Positions 8,776 through 17,867 are shown, numbered from the stretch's first letter. The stretch is DNA of 64,000 nucleotides from Zeimonas sp032027205 (GCA_032027205.1 JAVSMN010000001.1:2731418-2795417); one strand, 5' to 3'. Translations and numbers: made by a program. Notes: generated by a model from the sequence alone, not told the origin.

Positions 8776-10674
8776 TCACCGGTGCCGCAGGACGTCGAGA
8801 GCGGAAACCGCGCTCGCGCGGTTTCCCCAGGCGTTGCGCAGGAACGTGGCCAGCGCAGCCAGCTCGTCGTCGCCCAGCGACTGCGCGAAAGGCGGCATCC
8901 CGTAGGGACGCGGATTGCCGGCGGTGGCCGGCGGAAAGCCTCCATCCAGCACGATGCGGATCAGGTTCGCCGGCGGCGACATCGTGACGACGCGGTTGCC
9001 GTCGAGTGCCGGGATCGCATCGCGCGCGCCCTGTCCCTGCTCGCCATGGCAGTCGGCGCAGCGATCCTCGTAGAGCTTTCGGCCGCGGTCCATCGCCTGC
9101 GCATCGGGCATCGGCGACGCCACTGCGCCGGTCTTTTCCTGCGGCAGCGATCGAAGGAAGACGACCATGGCACGCAGATCGGCGTCGGACGCGTGCTGCA
9201 GGCTGTCGAACACGATCTCGGCCATCGGCCCGAGCACGCTGGCGTGCGCGCTGCGACCGGTCTTCAGCAGGTCGACCGCCTCGTCGATGCTGCGCAGCGC
9301 GACGCCCGCCTGTGCCGGATCGGTCAGCGACGGTGCGTACCATTGGCCGGCTGGCAGCGTCTCGCCGGCGAGCTCCGTCGACGTCACGGCCGCGCCGAGG
9401 AAGTCACGTGGCGAATGGCACGCGCCGCAGTGGCCCAGGCCGCGCACCAGGTATGCGCCCCGATTCCACTCGGCCGAGCGCTGCCCATCCGCCTCGAAGC
9501 GGGCCGGCTCGAACGACATCGCGCGCCAGAACGTAAGCGACGCCTGGCGATCGAACGGGAAGCGCAGTGCGTGGGGCCGGTTCGGCTTGCGCGCCGCGGG
9601 CACGCTGCGCAGGAATGTGTAGAGGGCGTCGGAATCCTCGCGCGTAACGAGTGTGAAGTACGGGTAGGGGAACGCCGGGTAGAGCAGGCGACCGTCCTTC
9701 GCGCGGCCTTCGTGCATCGCGTTCCAGAAGTCTTCGGCAGACCAGTTGCCGATACCGGTTTCGGCGTCGGGCGTGAGGTTCGTGCCGTAGACGGTGCCGA
9801 ACGGGGTGTCGATTGCGCGCCCGCCGGTGAAGGGCGGCGCGCCGGCCGCAGTGTGACAACCGCGGCAGTTTCCGAGTCGCGCCAGGTAGGCGCCGCGTTC
9901 GACTGTCGCGTCCTGCGCTGCGGCCGGACGCGACGGTGCGGGTGGCGTTGCCGCGTGCCGTCCGATGCTTCCGCATTGCAGCGGCGGTTCGTCGTGAAAG
10001 GCAGCAACGGGCGCTGCGTCGCGGGGCACCGGCTGCGAAGCGAGCCAGTTCGCGATCGCGCTGATGTCCGCCGGCACGAGACGCTCGGCGATCGTGGCCA
10101 TGCAGTCGGGCGCCGCCGCATGGCGCAGCCCGTTTTTCCACGCGCCGATCTGTGCCGTGAGGTAGTCGCGCGGCAATCCGAGCAATCCGGGCACGTCGGG
10201 TCGCACGCCGGTGAGCGTCTGGCCGTGACACGCGGCGCAGGCGGGAAGTTCGCGCGGCGCGTCGCCGCGCCGCACCAGCGCCTCGCCGCGGGCCAGTGCG
10301 TTGGCTGGCGCGGTGCTCGGCTGCGGCGGCGGAAAGGGCAGATCGAGCGCCGCGAAATGCGTGGCGATCTCCCTCAGGTATTCGTCGGACAGGTTCGCGA
10401 GCAGTCGGCTCATCGCCGCGTTCCTGCGGCGCCCCTCGCGGAAATTGCGCAATTGCTCGTACAGGTAGCCGGCCGGCTTTCCGGCGATACGTGGCAGGTA
10501 ACCGTCGGGCGTCGCGCGTCCTTCCTCGCCGTGGCAGGCCACGCACGCCTGCATGCGTTGCGCCATCGTGTTCGGGACTTCGTGCGGCAGGGCCGCCTGC
10601 GTCGACGCTGGTTGCGCCAACGTCGCCTGCGCGACGCCGAGGACGAGGAATGCGGCGAGCCGGATGACGCGCAT
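8776..10674 (-). CDS. Five-haem cytochrome c: c4-like domains fused to alcohol-dehydrogenase-type cytochrome
   Basis: A 632-residue periplasmic cytochrome. The start at 10674 gives a signal peptide (MRVIRLAAFLVLGVAQATLA). Five CxxCH haem sites are visible: CVACH (near residue 44), CAACH (near 147), CRGCH, CGACH and CADCH. The first two lie in a diheme c4/c553-like part. The last three lie in a part resembling the cytochrome subunit of membrane alcohol, gluconate or aldehyde dehydrogenases, recognisable by PFTGGRAIDTPFGTVYGTNL and by PYPYFTLVTREDSDALY. No dehydrogenase subunit gene is adjacent, so the electron donor must be encoded elsewhere. Divergent from the thioesterase gene 37 bases away. 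Confidence 0.88.
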   Translation of the reverse strand: MRVIRLAAFLVLGVAQATLAQPASTQAALPHEVPNTMAQRMQACVACHGEEGRATPDGYLPRIAGKPAGYLYEQLRNFREGRRRNAAMSRLLANLSDEYLREIATHFAALDLPFPPPQPSTAPANALARGEALVRRGDAPRELPACAACHGQTLTGVRPDVPGLLGLPRDYLTAQIGAWKNGLRHAAAPDCMATIAERLVPADISAIANWLASQPVPRDAAPVAAFHDEPPLQCGSIGRHAATPPAPSRPAAAQDATVERGAYLARLGNCRGCHTAAGAPPFTGGRAIDTPFGTVYGTNLTPDAETGIGNWSAEDFWNAMHEGRAKDGRLLYPAFPYPYFTLVTREDSDALYTFLRSVPAARKPNRPHALRFPFDRQASLTFWRAMSFEPARFEADGQRSAEWNRGAYLVRGLGHCGACHSPRDFLGAAVTSTELAGETLPAGQWYAPSLTDPAQAGVALRSIDEAVDLLKTGRSAHASVLGPMAEIVFDSLQHASDADLRAMVVFLRSLPQEKTGAVASPMPDAQAMDRGRKLYEDRCADCHGEQGQGARDAIPALDGNRVVTMSPPANLIRIVLDGGFPPATAGNPRPYGMPPFAQSLGDDELAALATFLRNAWGNRASAVSALDVLRHR

Positions 10675-10711
10675 GGAATAATTCTGCCTCACGCCACCGA
10701 ATCCCCCTCGC

Positions 10712-11527
10712 ATGACAGCCGATCCGCATCCCTTCGACGTCGCCATTCGGCTGTCGGCCGAAGGCGAGAATCGATATTCAGGGAACACCAGCGCGGCCTA
10801 CGCGAACATGGTGGGTCCGTTCGGCGGCATCACCTGCGCGGTGCTGCTGCAGGCGGTGCTGGCCCACGGACGGAGACAAGGCGATCCGATCGCGCAGACG
10901 GTGAATTTCGCCGCGCCGATCGCCGACGGCGCCTTCGAGATCGAAGCGGTACCGGTGCGCACGAACCGCTCGACGCAGCACTGGATCGTTCAACTTCGAC
11001 AGCACGATGCGGTCGCGGCGACAGCCACTGTCGCGCTCGCCGTGCGACGCGAAACCTGGGGCGCGCCCGAGGCAGTACCGCCTTCGCTCCCGGCGGCGTC
11101 GACCCTGGCGCGCATGCCGTTCGCCGGCGCGCCCGCGTGGGTTCGCAGCTACGACCTGCGCTTCGCCGAGGGCGGATTGCCGGATTCGTTCGATGGCCGC
11201 GAACAGCCGCATTCGCGCAGCGAGGTCTGGGTGCGCGACGAACCGCCGCGCCCGCTCGACTTTCCGTCACTCGCCGCGCTGTGCGACAGTTTCTTTCCGC
11301 GCATCTTCCTGCGCCGGCGCACCTTCGCACCGGTGGGAACCGTGTCGCTCACCACGTTCTTCCACGCCGATGCGGCGACGCTCGCCCGGCAGTCCGATCG
11401 TCACGTGCTCGGCGCCGCGCGCGCGCTGACCTACAGCAACGGCTTCTTCGACCAGAGTGCGGAGATCTGGGGCGACGACGGCGAGTTGCTCGCCAGCAGC
11501 CACCAGGTCGTCTATTACCGCGAGTAG
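10712..11527 (+). CDS. Thioesterase family protein (acyl-CoA thioesterase-like double hotdog)
   Basis: A 271-residue protein resembling TesB-like acyl-CoA thioesterases with two hotdog folds. The N-terminal region AYANMVGPFGGITCAVLLQA contains the helix that opens the first hotdog. The second half, with PVGTVSLTTFFHAD and ALTYSNGFFDQSAEIW, is the second hotdog with the Asp/Gln-type active-site region. Expected reaction: hydrolysis of an acyl-CoA to acid and CoA; chain length cannot be inferred. The gene stands alone and is convergent with the MFS gene. Confidence 0.8.
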   Translation: MTADPHPFDVAIRLSAEGENRYSGNTSAAYANMVGPFGGITCAVLLQAVLAHGRRQGDPIAQTVNFAAPIADGAFEIEAVPVRTNRSTQHWIVQLRQHDAVAATATVALAVRRETWGAPEAVPPSLPAASTLARMPFAGAPAWVRSYDLRFAEGGLPDSFDGREQPHSRSEVWVRDEPPRPLDFPSLAALCDSFFPRIFLRRRTFAPVGTVSLTTFFHADAATLARQSDRHVLGAARALTYSNGFFDQSAEIWGDDGELLASSHQVVYYRE

Positions 11528-11537
11528 ACGTGCGTCT

Positions 11538-12737
11538 TCACGACGGACCCGCGGCGGACGCGTCTCGCTTCGAAGCAAGCAGCACGAAGGCGGCGACGCA
11601 GAAGCCGGCGCCTGCGTAGAACGTGAACTCGGCGCCCCAGCGTTCCCATATGTAACCGGCGAGCACGCTGGCGACGAGCATCGCGACGCCGCTCACGAGG
11701 TTGAAGAGACCGAATGCGGTTCCGCGCAGGTCGATCGGTGCGGCGGCAGCGACCATGGTTGCGAGCAGCCCCTGCGTCATTCCCATGTGCACGCCCCACA
11801 GCGCGACGCCCGCGAGCACGGTTCGCGGGCCGGGGTCGAGCGCGAGTACCAGGTCGGCGGCGAGCAGCACGACGAGGCCCCACGCCAGCAGCTTGCGATG
11901 GTCCATGCGGTCCGCGAGTCGCCCGAACGGATAGGCGGTGAGCGAGTACACGACATTCATCGCGACCATGACCATCGGCACGAGTGCGAGCGCGATGCCT
12001 GCCTGTTGCGCGCGCAGCACGAGGAACGCCTCGCTGAAGCGTGCGAGCGTGAACACGGCGCCTGCGCCGACGATCCACCAGTAGCGGGCGTCCAGCCGCA
12101 CGAGGTTCGCGCGACGGATCGGGTTCGTCCTTCGACCGACCTGCGCCGTCGGCGGTTCGCGCACGCCGACGACGAGCAGTGCCACCGCGAGCACCCCCGG
12201 CACGACCGCGACCCAGAACACGGCGCGGAAGTCGTCTGCCCACAGGAGCATCAGCGCCGTCGCGAGCAGCGGACCGATGAAGGCCCCCACGGTGTCGAGC
12301 GACTGCCGCAGCCCGAAGGCCGCCCCGCGCACCTCGGGCGGCGTGAGGTCGGCGACGAGCGCGTCGCGCGGCGCGCCGCGGATGCCCTTGCCTATGCGGT
12401 CGACGAAGCGCGCAGCCAGCACGAGCCCGGCGCCGGAAGCGAGCGCGAACAGCGGCTTGGTCGCCGCGCCTAGCGAGTAGCCGAGTATCGCGAGTCCCTT
12501 GCGACGGCCGAGGTAGTCGCTCAGCACGCCGGAGAACACCTTGACGATCAGCGCCGTCGATTCGGCGATGCCCTCGATCAGTCCGACGGCGAAGGCGCCG
12601 GCGCCGAGCGTCGTGACGAGGAACAGCGGCAGCAGGCTGTGGATCATCTCCGAGGAGACGTCCATCAGCAGACTGACCAGGCCGAGCGCCCAGACGCCCG
12701 CAGGGATGGCCGAACGCACCTGCGGGGGCGCGCTCAC
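11538..12737 (-). CDS. MFS transporter
   Basis: A 399-residue major facilitator with about twelve hydrophobic helices. The opening MDVSSEMIHSLLPLFLV is characteristic of an MFS subgroup common in proteobacteria whose substrate is unsettled. The loop between helices 2 and 3 carries the conserved GVLSDYLGRRK, and DRIGKGIRGAPRDAL is highly typical of this subgroup. It ends 10 bases from the convergent thioesterase gene. No substrate can be named; relatives are sometimes near metal-resistance genes. Confidence 0.85.
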   Translation of the reverse strand: MSAPPQVRSAIPAGVWALGLVSLLMDVSSEMIHSLLPLFLVTTLGAGAFAVGLIEGIAESTALIVKVFSGVLSDYLGRRKGLAILGYSLGAATKPLFALASGAGLVLAARFVDRIGKGIRGAPRDALVADLTPPEVRGAAFGLRQSLDTVGAFIGPLLATALMLLWADDFRAVFWVAVVPGVLAVALLVVGVREPPTAQVGRRTNPIRRANLVRLDARYWWIVGAGAVFTLARFSEAFLVLRAQQAGIALALVPMVMVAMNVVYSLTAYPFGRLADRMDHRKLLAWGLVVLLAADLVLALDPGPRTVLAGVALWGVHMGMTQGLLATMVAAAAPIDLRGTAFGLFNLVSGVAMLVASVLAGYIWERWGAEFTFYAGAGFCVAAFVLLASKRDASAAGPS

Positions 12738-12762
12738 GCGTTGACTCTCTGTGCGCCTGGCT

Positions 12763-13593
12763 TCACGGTTCCGGGCCGAGGAACAGCGCCGGGTCGACCA
12801 TCGCCCGGTTCAGGCTCACCGACCAGTGCAGATGCGCGCCGGTCACGCGGCCGGTGGCGCCGACCGCCCCGATTGTGTCGCCCTTCTGCACGGCGTCACC
12901 CGTCTTCACGCCGACGTCGCTCAGGTGGCAGTACATCGTCAGCAGTCCGCTGCCGTGGTCGATCCAGACCGTCTTCCCGTTGAAGAAGTAGTCGCCGACG
13001 TCGATCACGCGGCCCGACGCCGGCGCGATCACCGGCGTCCCGGTCGCCGCAGCGATGTCCATTCCGCTGTGCGGATTGCGCGGCTGGCCGTTGAATACGC
13101 GACGCAGGCCGAAGGAACTCGAGCGCGGGCCCGGAGTCGGCTGCACGAAGGCCATCGATGCTGGCGTCGACACGCTGCGCGTGGCCGACACCTGCGCGAG
13201 ATGCACGCGTTCGCGCTCGTAGCGAGCCAGGTCTTCCTTCGACAGGTCCACCTTCCCTTTCGGCACCTGGAGGTGCTGCTCGGCGTAGCGCTTCGCTTCG
13301 ATCGTGAACGGCACGCGCTGGTCGGCCGCGCCTGCACGCTGCACGAGCAGGTGCGCTACGCCGGTTTCGGCCTTCAGCGCGATGCCCACCACCGCGGTCC
13401 ATCCGGTGGCGTCTCCGACCACCAGTACCGGTTCCTGCCCGTAGCGAACAGCGGGGGGCTGCGCCGAGGCGCCGAGGTCGATCAACGCGACGCCGCCCGG
13501 CACGATGCTTTGCTGGGGCAGTTCGAGCGCTGCAGCGTGCGTGGCGGCCGCGAACGCCGCGCAGGCGGCGAGGAAGCGGAAACGGGAGGACAT
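12763..13593 (-). CDS. M23 family metallopeptidase (LytM/Gly-Gly endopeptidase type)
   Basis: A 276-residue secreted peptidase acting on peptidoglycan or assisting amidases. A signal peptide (MSSRFRFLAACAAFAAATHA) is followed by a beta-rich region, then an M23 domain from about residue 165. The zinc ligands are present: His and Asp in NPHSGMDIA, and the HxH in GAHLHWS. The catalytic histidine region LLTMYCHLSDV is intact, so the enzyme is probably active rather than a LytM regulator. The frame runs upstream through the livF remnant, but the signal peptide sets the start at 13593. Confidence 0.87.
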   Translation of the reverse strand: MSSRFRFLAACAAFAAATHAAALELPQQSIVPGGVALIDLGASAQPPAVRYGQEPVLVVGDATGWTAVVGIALKAETGVAHLLVQRAGAADQRVPFTIEAKRYAEQHLQVPKGKVDLSKEDLARYERERVHLAQVSATRSVSTPASMAFVQPTPGPRSSSFGLRRVFNGQPRNPHSGMDIAAATGTPVIAPASGRVIDVGDYFFNGKTVWIDHGSGLLTMYCHLSDVGVKTGDAVQKGDTIGAVGATGRVTGAHLHWSVSLNRAMVDPALFLGPEP

Positions 13594-13685
13594 CGTTCGT
13601 GCATCCAGGGGAAGGCGTCGGATTCCGAAGCATGCCAAAAGTCGATGCGATCCCTGCGTCCGCCGGCTTGCTCGCGGAGAGTCCT

Positions 13686-13811
13686 TCAGATCCCGAGATA
13701 ACGCTCGCTGCACTTGCGGATCGCCGGTCAGCTCGCTCGCGCTGCCTTCGCGCACGATCTCGCGCCCGTCTCCATCACGTAGCCGCGATCGGCGCCCGCG
13801 CGCTGCTTGAC
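13686..13811 (-). pseudogene. livF C-terminal remnant with two frameshifts
   Basis: Downstream of arsM, the minus strand encodes the tail of a LivF-type ATPase in broken frames: VKQ..ADRGYVMETG in one frame, then EIVREGSASELTGDPQVQ in another, then ERYLGI and a stop in a third. These are the last roughly 42 residues of a typical LivF. The breaks lie after the METG codons (two extra bases or one missing) and after the PQVQ codons (one extra base). Nothing upstream of the fragment belongs to livF, because arsM ends only a few bases away. It differs from the livF at 2.7 kb, so it came from another importer gene, probably lost when the ars genes arrived. Confidence 0.75.
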
Positions 13812-13813
13812 GG

Positions 13814-14692
13814 TCAGTCGGGGGCGATCGCAGATGGCTTGTGCCCGCGGATGAATGCGCTGAGGAACCGGCCGTCCATTTCGTCGGCAACCGCGGATGC
13901 ATCCAGTCCGTTGGCATCGAGGAACTCACGCGCATCCGCGGCGGAGTAGATTCGCGTCGGTTCGATCTCGACGTTATCGAAGCCCGCGGCTGCGAGCTTG
14001 CGACGGTAGTCGTCCTCGTCGAGGGCGCCTGCGACGCAGCCGACCCACGCGAGGACGCTGCGCCGGATGTCCGGCCGGATCTCGCCGCGGGTGACGACGT
14101 CGGAGACCGCGAAGCGCCCGCCCGGCTTCAGCACGCGGAATGCCTCTCGCAGCACCCGGTCCTTGTCGGCCGACAGGTTGATCACGCAGTTCGAGATGAT
14201 GACGTCGACCGATGCGTCGGGCAGCGGAACGTCCTCGATCTCGCCCTTGAGGAATTCCACGTTCGTTGCTCCTGCCTTGCGCTTGTTCTCGTTCGCGAGC
14301 GCGAGCATTTCGTCGGTCATGTCCAGTCCGTAAGCCTTGCCGGTCGGTCCGACGCGGCGCGCCGACAGCAGCACGTCGATTCCACCGCCGGAGCCGAGGT
14401 CGAGAACGACTTCGCCGGGCTTCAATTCGGCGAGCGCGGTCGGGTTGCCGCAGCCGAGCGAAGCAAGCACCGCCGCTTCGGGCAGGCTGTCGGTCTGCAC
14501 CGAATCGTAGAGGTCGCGGGTGATCGGGCTGGTGCCGGGAAGCGTTTCGCTCGAGCAGCACGAGGAGTTCCTGGCCTTGCTCGCAGGTGCGCTGCTGCCG
14601 CAGCACGACGCGGGAGCAGCCGTCTCGCTCACGCGACGAGCCGCCTCGCCGTATTTCTGCTGGACCACTTGCCGGATGTCGGTTTCGCTCAT
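13814..14692 (-). CDS. arsM: Arsenite S-adenosylmethionine methyltransferase
   Basis: A 292-residue cytosolic enzyme that methylates arsenite to methylarsenicals using SAM. The SAM site is VLDLGSGGGIDVLLSA. The three conserved arsenic-binding cysteines of the family are visible in SLGCGNP, ISNCVINL and WVGCVAGAL. An N-terminal region with CC pairs (ASCCGSS and SSCCSS) is also common in ArsM. The ATG at 14692 has a GGGAG site eight to nine bases upstream. Transcribed divergently from arsR with the shared palindrome at 14731-14748, so it is very likely controlled by ArsR. Confidence 0.93.
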   Translation of the reverse strand: MSETDIRQVVQQKYGEAARRVSETAAPASCCGSSAPASKARNSSCCSSETLPGTSPITRDLYDSVQTDSLPEAAVLASLGCGNPTALAELKPGEVVLDLGSGGGIDVLLSARRVGPTGKAYGLDMTDEMLALANENKRKAGATNVEFLKGEIEDVPLPDASVDVIISNCVINLSADKDRVLREAFRVLKPGGRFAVSDVVTRGEIRPDIRRSVLAWVGCVAGALDEDDYRRKLAAAGFDNVEIEPTRIYSAADAREFLDANGLDASAVADEMDGRFLSAFIRGHKPSAIAPD

Positions 14693-14730
14693 TGCGGTTC
14701 TCCCGGATCGCTGCTGGAACGGTGATGTCG

Positions 14731-14748
14731 TTTCCAGTATACTGGAAA
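14731..14748. promoter_or_regulatory. Perfect 18-bp palindrome: ars operator with a -10 box on each strand
   Basis: TTTCCAGTATACTGGAAA is a perfect inverted repeat in the 57-bp arsM-arsR gap. Its centre AGTATACT contains TATACT on both strands (14738-14743 for arsR, 14736-14741 for arsM). A TTGTCT at 14758-14763 with 16-base spacing is the arsM -35. An ArsR dimer bound here would block both promoters. The predicted arsR transcription start falls at its ATG (14750), implying a leaderless message. Confidence 0.75.
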
Positions 14749-14749
14749 T

Positions 14750-15073
14750 ATGGAACAAGACAACGTGGTTCGCGCCCTTGCGGCTCTCGGGCAGGTTCAC
14801 CGACTCGAGGTGTTCCGCGCGCTCGTCGTCGCCGGCCCCGCCGGCCTGACTCCAGGAACGATCAGCGACGCGCTCGGCATTCCGGCGGCGACGCTATCGT
14901 TTCACCTGAAGGAACTCGCCGCCGCGGGTCTCGTCACGCAGGAACGCGCGAGCCGGCACCTGATCTACCGCGCCGACTACGAAAGGATGAACGCGTTGCT
15001 TCTCTACCTCACAGACAACTGCTGCGAGGGTCGGCCGTGCGTCGAAGCTTCGGCCGCGTCCTGCGCACGGTGA
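14750..15073 (+). CDS. arsR: ArsR family arsenic-responsive repressor
   Basis: A 107-residue winged-helix SmtB/ArsR repressor. The recognition-helix region is GIPAATLSFHLKELAAAGLV. Instead of the usual CVC motif in the DNA-binding helix, the cysteines are C-terminal (Cys91, Cys92, Cys97, Cys105 in DNCCEGRPC and ASCAR), as in the Acidithiobacillus-type ArsR, which senses As(III) through C-terminal thiols. The ATG at 14750 is only one base after the operator palindrome and has no good ribosome site, consistent with a leaderless transcript. First gene of arsR-arsC-acr3. Confidence 0.92.
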   Translation: MEQDNVVRALAALGQVHRLEVFRALVVAGPAGLTPGTISDALGIPAATLSFHLKELAAAGLVTQERASRHLIYRADYERMNALLLYLTDNCCEGRPCVEASAASCAR

Positions 15074-15080
15074 GAAGGCG

Positions 15081-15575
15081 ATGACGACCAATGTGCTGTT
15101 CCTGTGCACGCACAACTCTGCGCGAAGCATCCTCGCCGAGTCGATGCTGAATCACCTTGCAGGCGTGCAGGGCAGGCCCGTGCACGCCTTTAGCGCCGGC
15201 AGCGCACCGAGTGGCACGCCAAACCCGGTCGCGCTTGCCGTCCTGGACGAAGCGGGGATCGACACGAGCGGTCTGCGCAGCAAGAGCTGGGACCAGTTCG
15301 CGGGCGACGCTGCGCCCCGGATGCGGATCGTGGTCACCGTCTGCGACAGAGCCGCCGCGGAGACATGCCCGTACTGGCCTGGCGGTCCGGTGCGGGTGCA
15401 CTGGGGCTATCGCGACCCGTCGAATGCGGTCGGTGGCGACGAGGTGCGACGCGATGCATTCGAGTTGACACGTCAGGCGCTCGGGTATCGGTTGCTGCAG
15501 TTGCTGCAGTTGCCGATCGAGAGCATGAGCGATTCCGAACTGCAAAGCGCGCTCGTGGGAATCTCGCTCAATTGA
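15081..15575 (+). CDS. arsC: Arsenate reductase, low-molecular-weight phosphatase type
   Basis: A 164-residue arsenate reductase. The P-loop CTHNSARS holds nucleophile Cys9 and Arg15. Cys88 and Cys96 in VTVCDRAAAETCPYW form the disulfide relay as in the thioredoxin-coupled enzyme of S. aureus. It reduces arsenate to arsenite for export by Acr3 or methylation by ArsM. The gene begins seven bases after arsR, and its stop codon lies in the first unit of a 13-bp tandem repeat. A tyrosine phosphatase role is less likely, given the neighbours and the extra cysteines. Confidence 0.92.
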   Translation: MTTNVLFLCTHNSARSILAESMLNHLAGVQGRPVHAFSAGSAPSGTPNPVALAVLDEAGIDTSGLRSKSWDQFAGDAAPRMRIVVTVCDRAAAETCPYWPGGPVRVHWGYRDPSNAVGGDEVRRDAFELTRQALGYRLLQLLQLPIESMSDSELQSALVGISLN

Positions 15576-15611
15576 GTCGCGCAACTGAGCCGGGCAACTG
15601 AGTCGGGCAAC
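15573..15611 (+). repeat. 13-bp tandem repeat, three copies, arsC-acr3 gap
   Basis: Three head-to-tail near-identical units (TGAGTCGCGCAAC, TGAGCCGGGCAAC, TGAGTCGGGCAAC) fill most of the gap. Each unit starts with TGA, and the first TGA is the arsC stop. It probably arose by slippage. Confidence 0.9.
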
Positions 15612-15629
15612 CGAAGGAATGGAAATCGA

Positions 15630-16715
<1,086 letters not shown>

Positions 16716-16833
16716 TGATGCAGCGGGCCGTGCCAGTGGATCGGTGCGGCATTCAGCTTCGGTTCAGGCACGCCGCTGCAGGATGCGCCGTGGTCGAAAG
16801 ATTCGGCCGCGACTCATTGCTGGAGAAGCATTC

Positions 16834-17364
16834 ATGCGTGCCCATTCGTTCATCCCCACCCTTGTCCTGGGCGCCGTCGTCGGGACCTCTTTCGTCCCCG
16901 CACTCGCCCAGAACGGTCCACGAGACAACGGCCGGACCCACGGACTGACGCTTCACGAGGTCCACCTCAAGCTCGATCAGATGGGCTATCGCGAATTGAC
17001 GAAGATCTCGCGCGAACACGACCGGCTGAGAATCAAGGCTACCGACGCGCAAGGGCGTCGGGTGGACGTCGATGTCGACCCCGTCACCGGCGACGTCCGC
17101 GATACCGAAGTCAGGCGTGGCCGGGGCGACCACGCGGACGCCGATCAGGCGTCGTGGCTCACCCTGCATCAGGTGCAGGTCAAGCTCGAAGCCATGGGTT
17201 ACCGCGATATCGAAGAGATCGACCGCGAACCCGACCACTTCCACGCAAAGGCGACCGACGCGCAAGGCCGGCGCGTGCGGCTGGCCGTTGCGCCTCGCAG
17301 CGGCGATGTCGAAGGCAGCGCAGTCAGGCATGGAACGAGGTCGACTTCGCGCGTCTCCGACTAG
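16834..17364 (+). CDS. Periplasmic protein with two PepSY-like repeats
   Basis: A 176-residue exported protein with signal peptide MRAHSFIPTLVLGAVVGTSF ending at about PALA. The mature part is an internal duplication. Unit 1 contains LTLHEVHLKLDQMGYREL and ends ATDAQGRRVDV; unit 2 contains LTLHQVQVKLEAMGYRDI and ends ATDAQGRRVRL. Both match the PepSY fold of small periplasmic domains. It is rich in Asp, His and Arg. The ATG at 16834 was chosen for the signal peptide; the frame opens further upstream. Its role is unknown; other PepSY proteins inhibit proteases or act in signalling. It follows acr3 by 118 bases and could be read through from it. Confidence 0.75.
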   Translation: MRAHSFIPTLVLGAVVGTSFVPALAQNGPRDNGRTHGLTLHEVHLKLDQMGYRELTKISREHDRLRIKATDAQGRRVDVDVDPVTGDVRDTEVRRGRGDHADADQASWLTLHQVQVKLEAMGYRDIEEIDREPDHFHAKATDAQGRRVRLAVAPRSGDVEGSAVRHGTRSTSRVSD

Positions 17365-17464
17365 CACCATCGTCGGGACTGCGAATCGGTTCTGATTCGG
17401 CTGTTCGCGCGGGGCCGTGGGGAACGGCCCGTCGGGGCCGAGATCCGCAGTGATTCGTCCCAAA

Positions 17465-17499
17465 GAAAAAATAAGGGCCCGGAGATCATCCGGGCCCTT
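17465..17499 (-). terminator. Rho-independent terminator of tmRNA
   Basis: An 11-bp perfect inverted repeat (AAGGGCCCGGA at 17473-17483 and its complement at 17489-17499, loop GATCA) is followed on the minus strand by a T-rich tail, six bases after the tmRNA 3' end. Confidence 0.92.
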
Positions 17500-17504
17500 C
17501 GGGA

Positions 17505-17867
17505 TGGTGGAGCCGGCGGGAATCGAACCCGCGTCCGCAAGTCCTCTACGACCAGTTCTACATGCGTAGTCGATCTATTTAAATCTCAGTGCAGGCTTAG
17601 CCGATCGACAGGCCGACCTGCACCCAGCCACCTTGGTTTTAGCTCCGCATCAAGTAGCCCGATGCGGCACGAGCCGACATGAATGACNCTGCAGTTCCTT
17701 GCGGAACCCGGGCTGTCGGCGACCCGGTGCAGCGGCTCAGGCCTTAAGCGGCCAGTGCGAAACGCTCGTCGTTGGCGTTTGTGGTTTTGCCAATGGATTT
17801 ACGAGGAAAAGGCGCCTCGGCATGCCCTGTGCCGCTTCGCTACCCACGTCGAAACCTGGTCGGCCCC
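17505..17867 (-). ncRNA. ssrA: tmRNA
   Basis: One-piece tmRNA of 363 nt. The 5' end GGGGCCG (17861-17867) pairs with CGGCTCC near the 3' end, which carries an encoded ACCA. The T-arm sequence GGGTTCGATTCCCGCC precedes it. The tag frame at 17744-17776 encodes ANDERFALAA then TAA, with GCC as the resume codon; this tag is typical of betaproteobacteria. The tRNA-like domain with the CAGGTTTCGAC segment follows the 5' end. The RNA rescues stalled ribosomes together with SmpB, whose gene is not here. Base 17688 is an undetermined N within a pseudoknot region. Open frames crossing this region are not genes. Confidence 0.96.

Noticed and set aside
8647..11619. 990-codon open frame on the plus strand
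   Set aside because: It is the complement of the five-haem cytochrome and runs into the thioesterase; its translation is Arg-rich without any domain, whereas the minus strand has haem motifs.
13593..13935. N-terminal extension of the M23 peptidase
   Set aside because: The extension translates the livF remnant and arsM antisense; the signal peptide gives the start at 13593.
15573..15611. CRISPR-like repeat
   Set aside because: Units are contiguous without spacers; ordinary tandem repeat.
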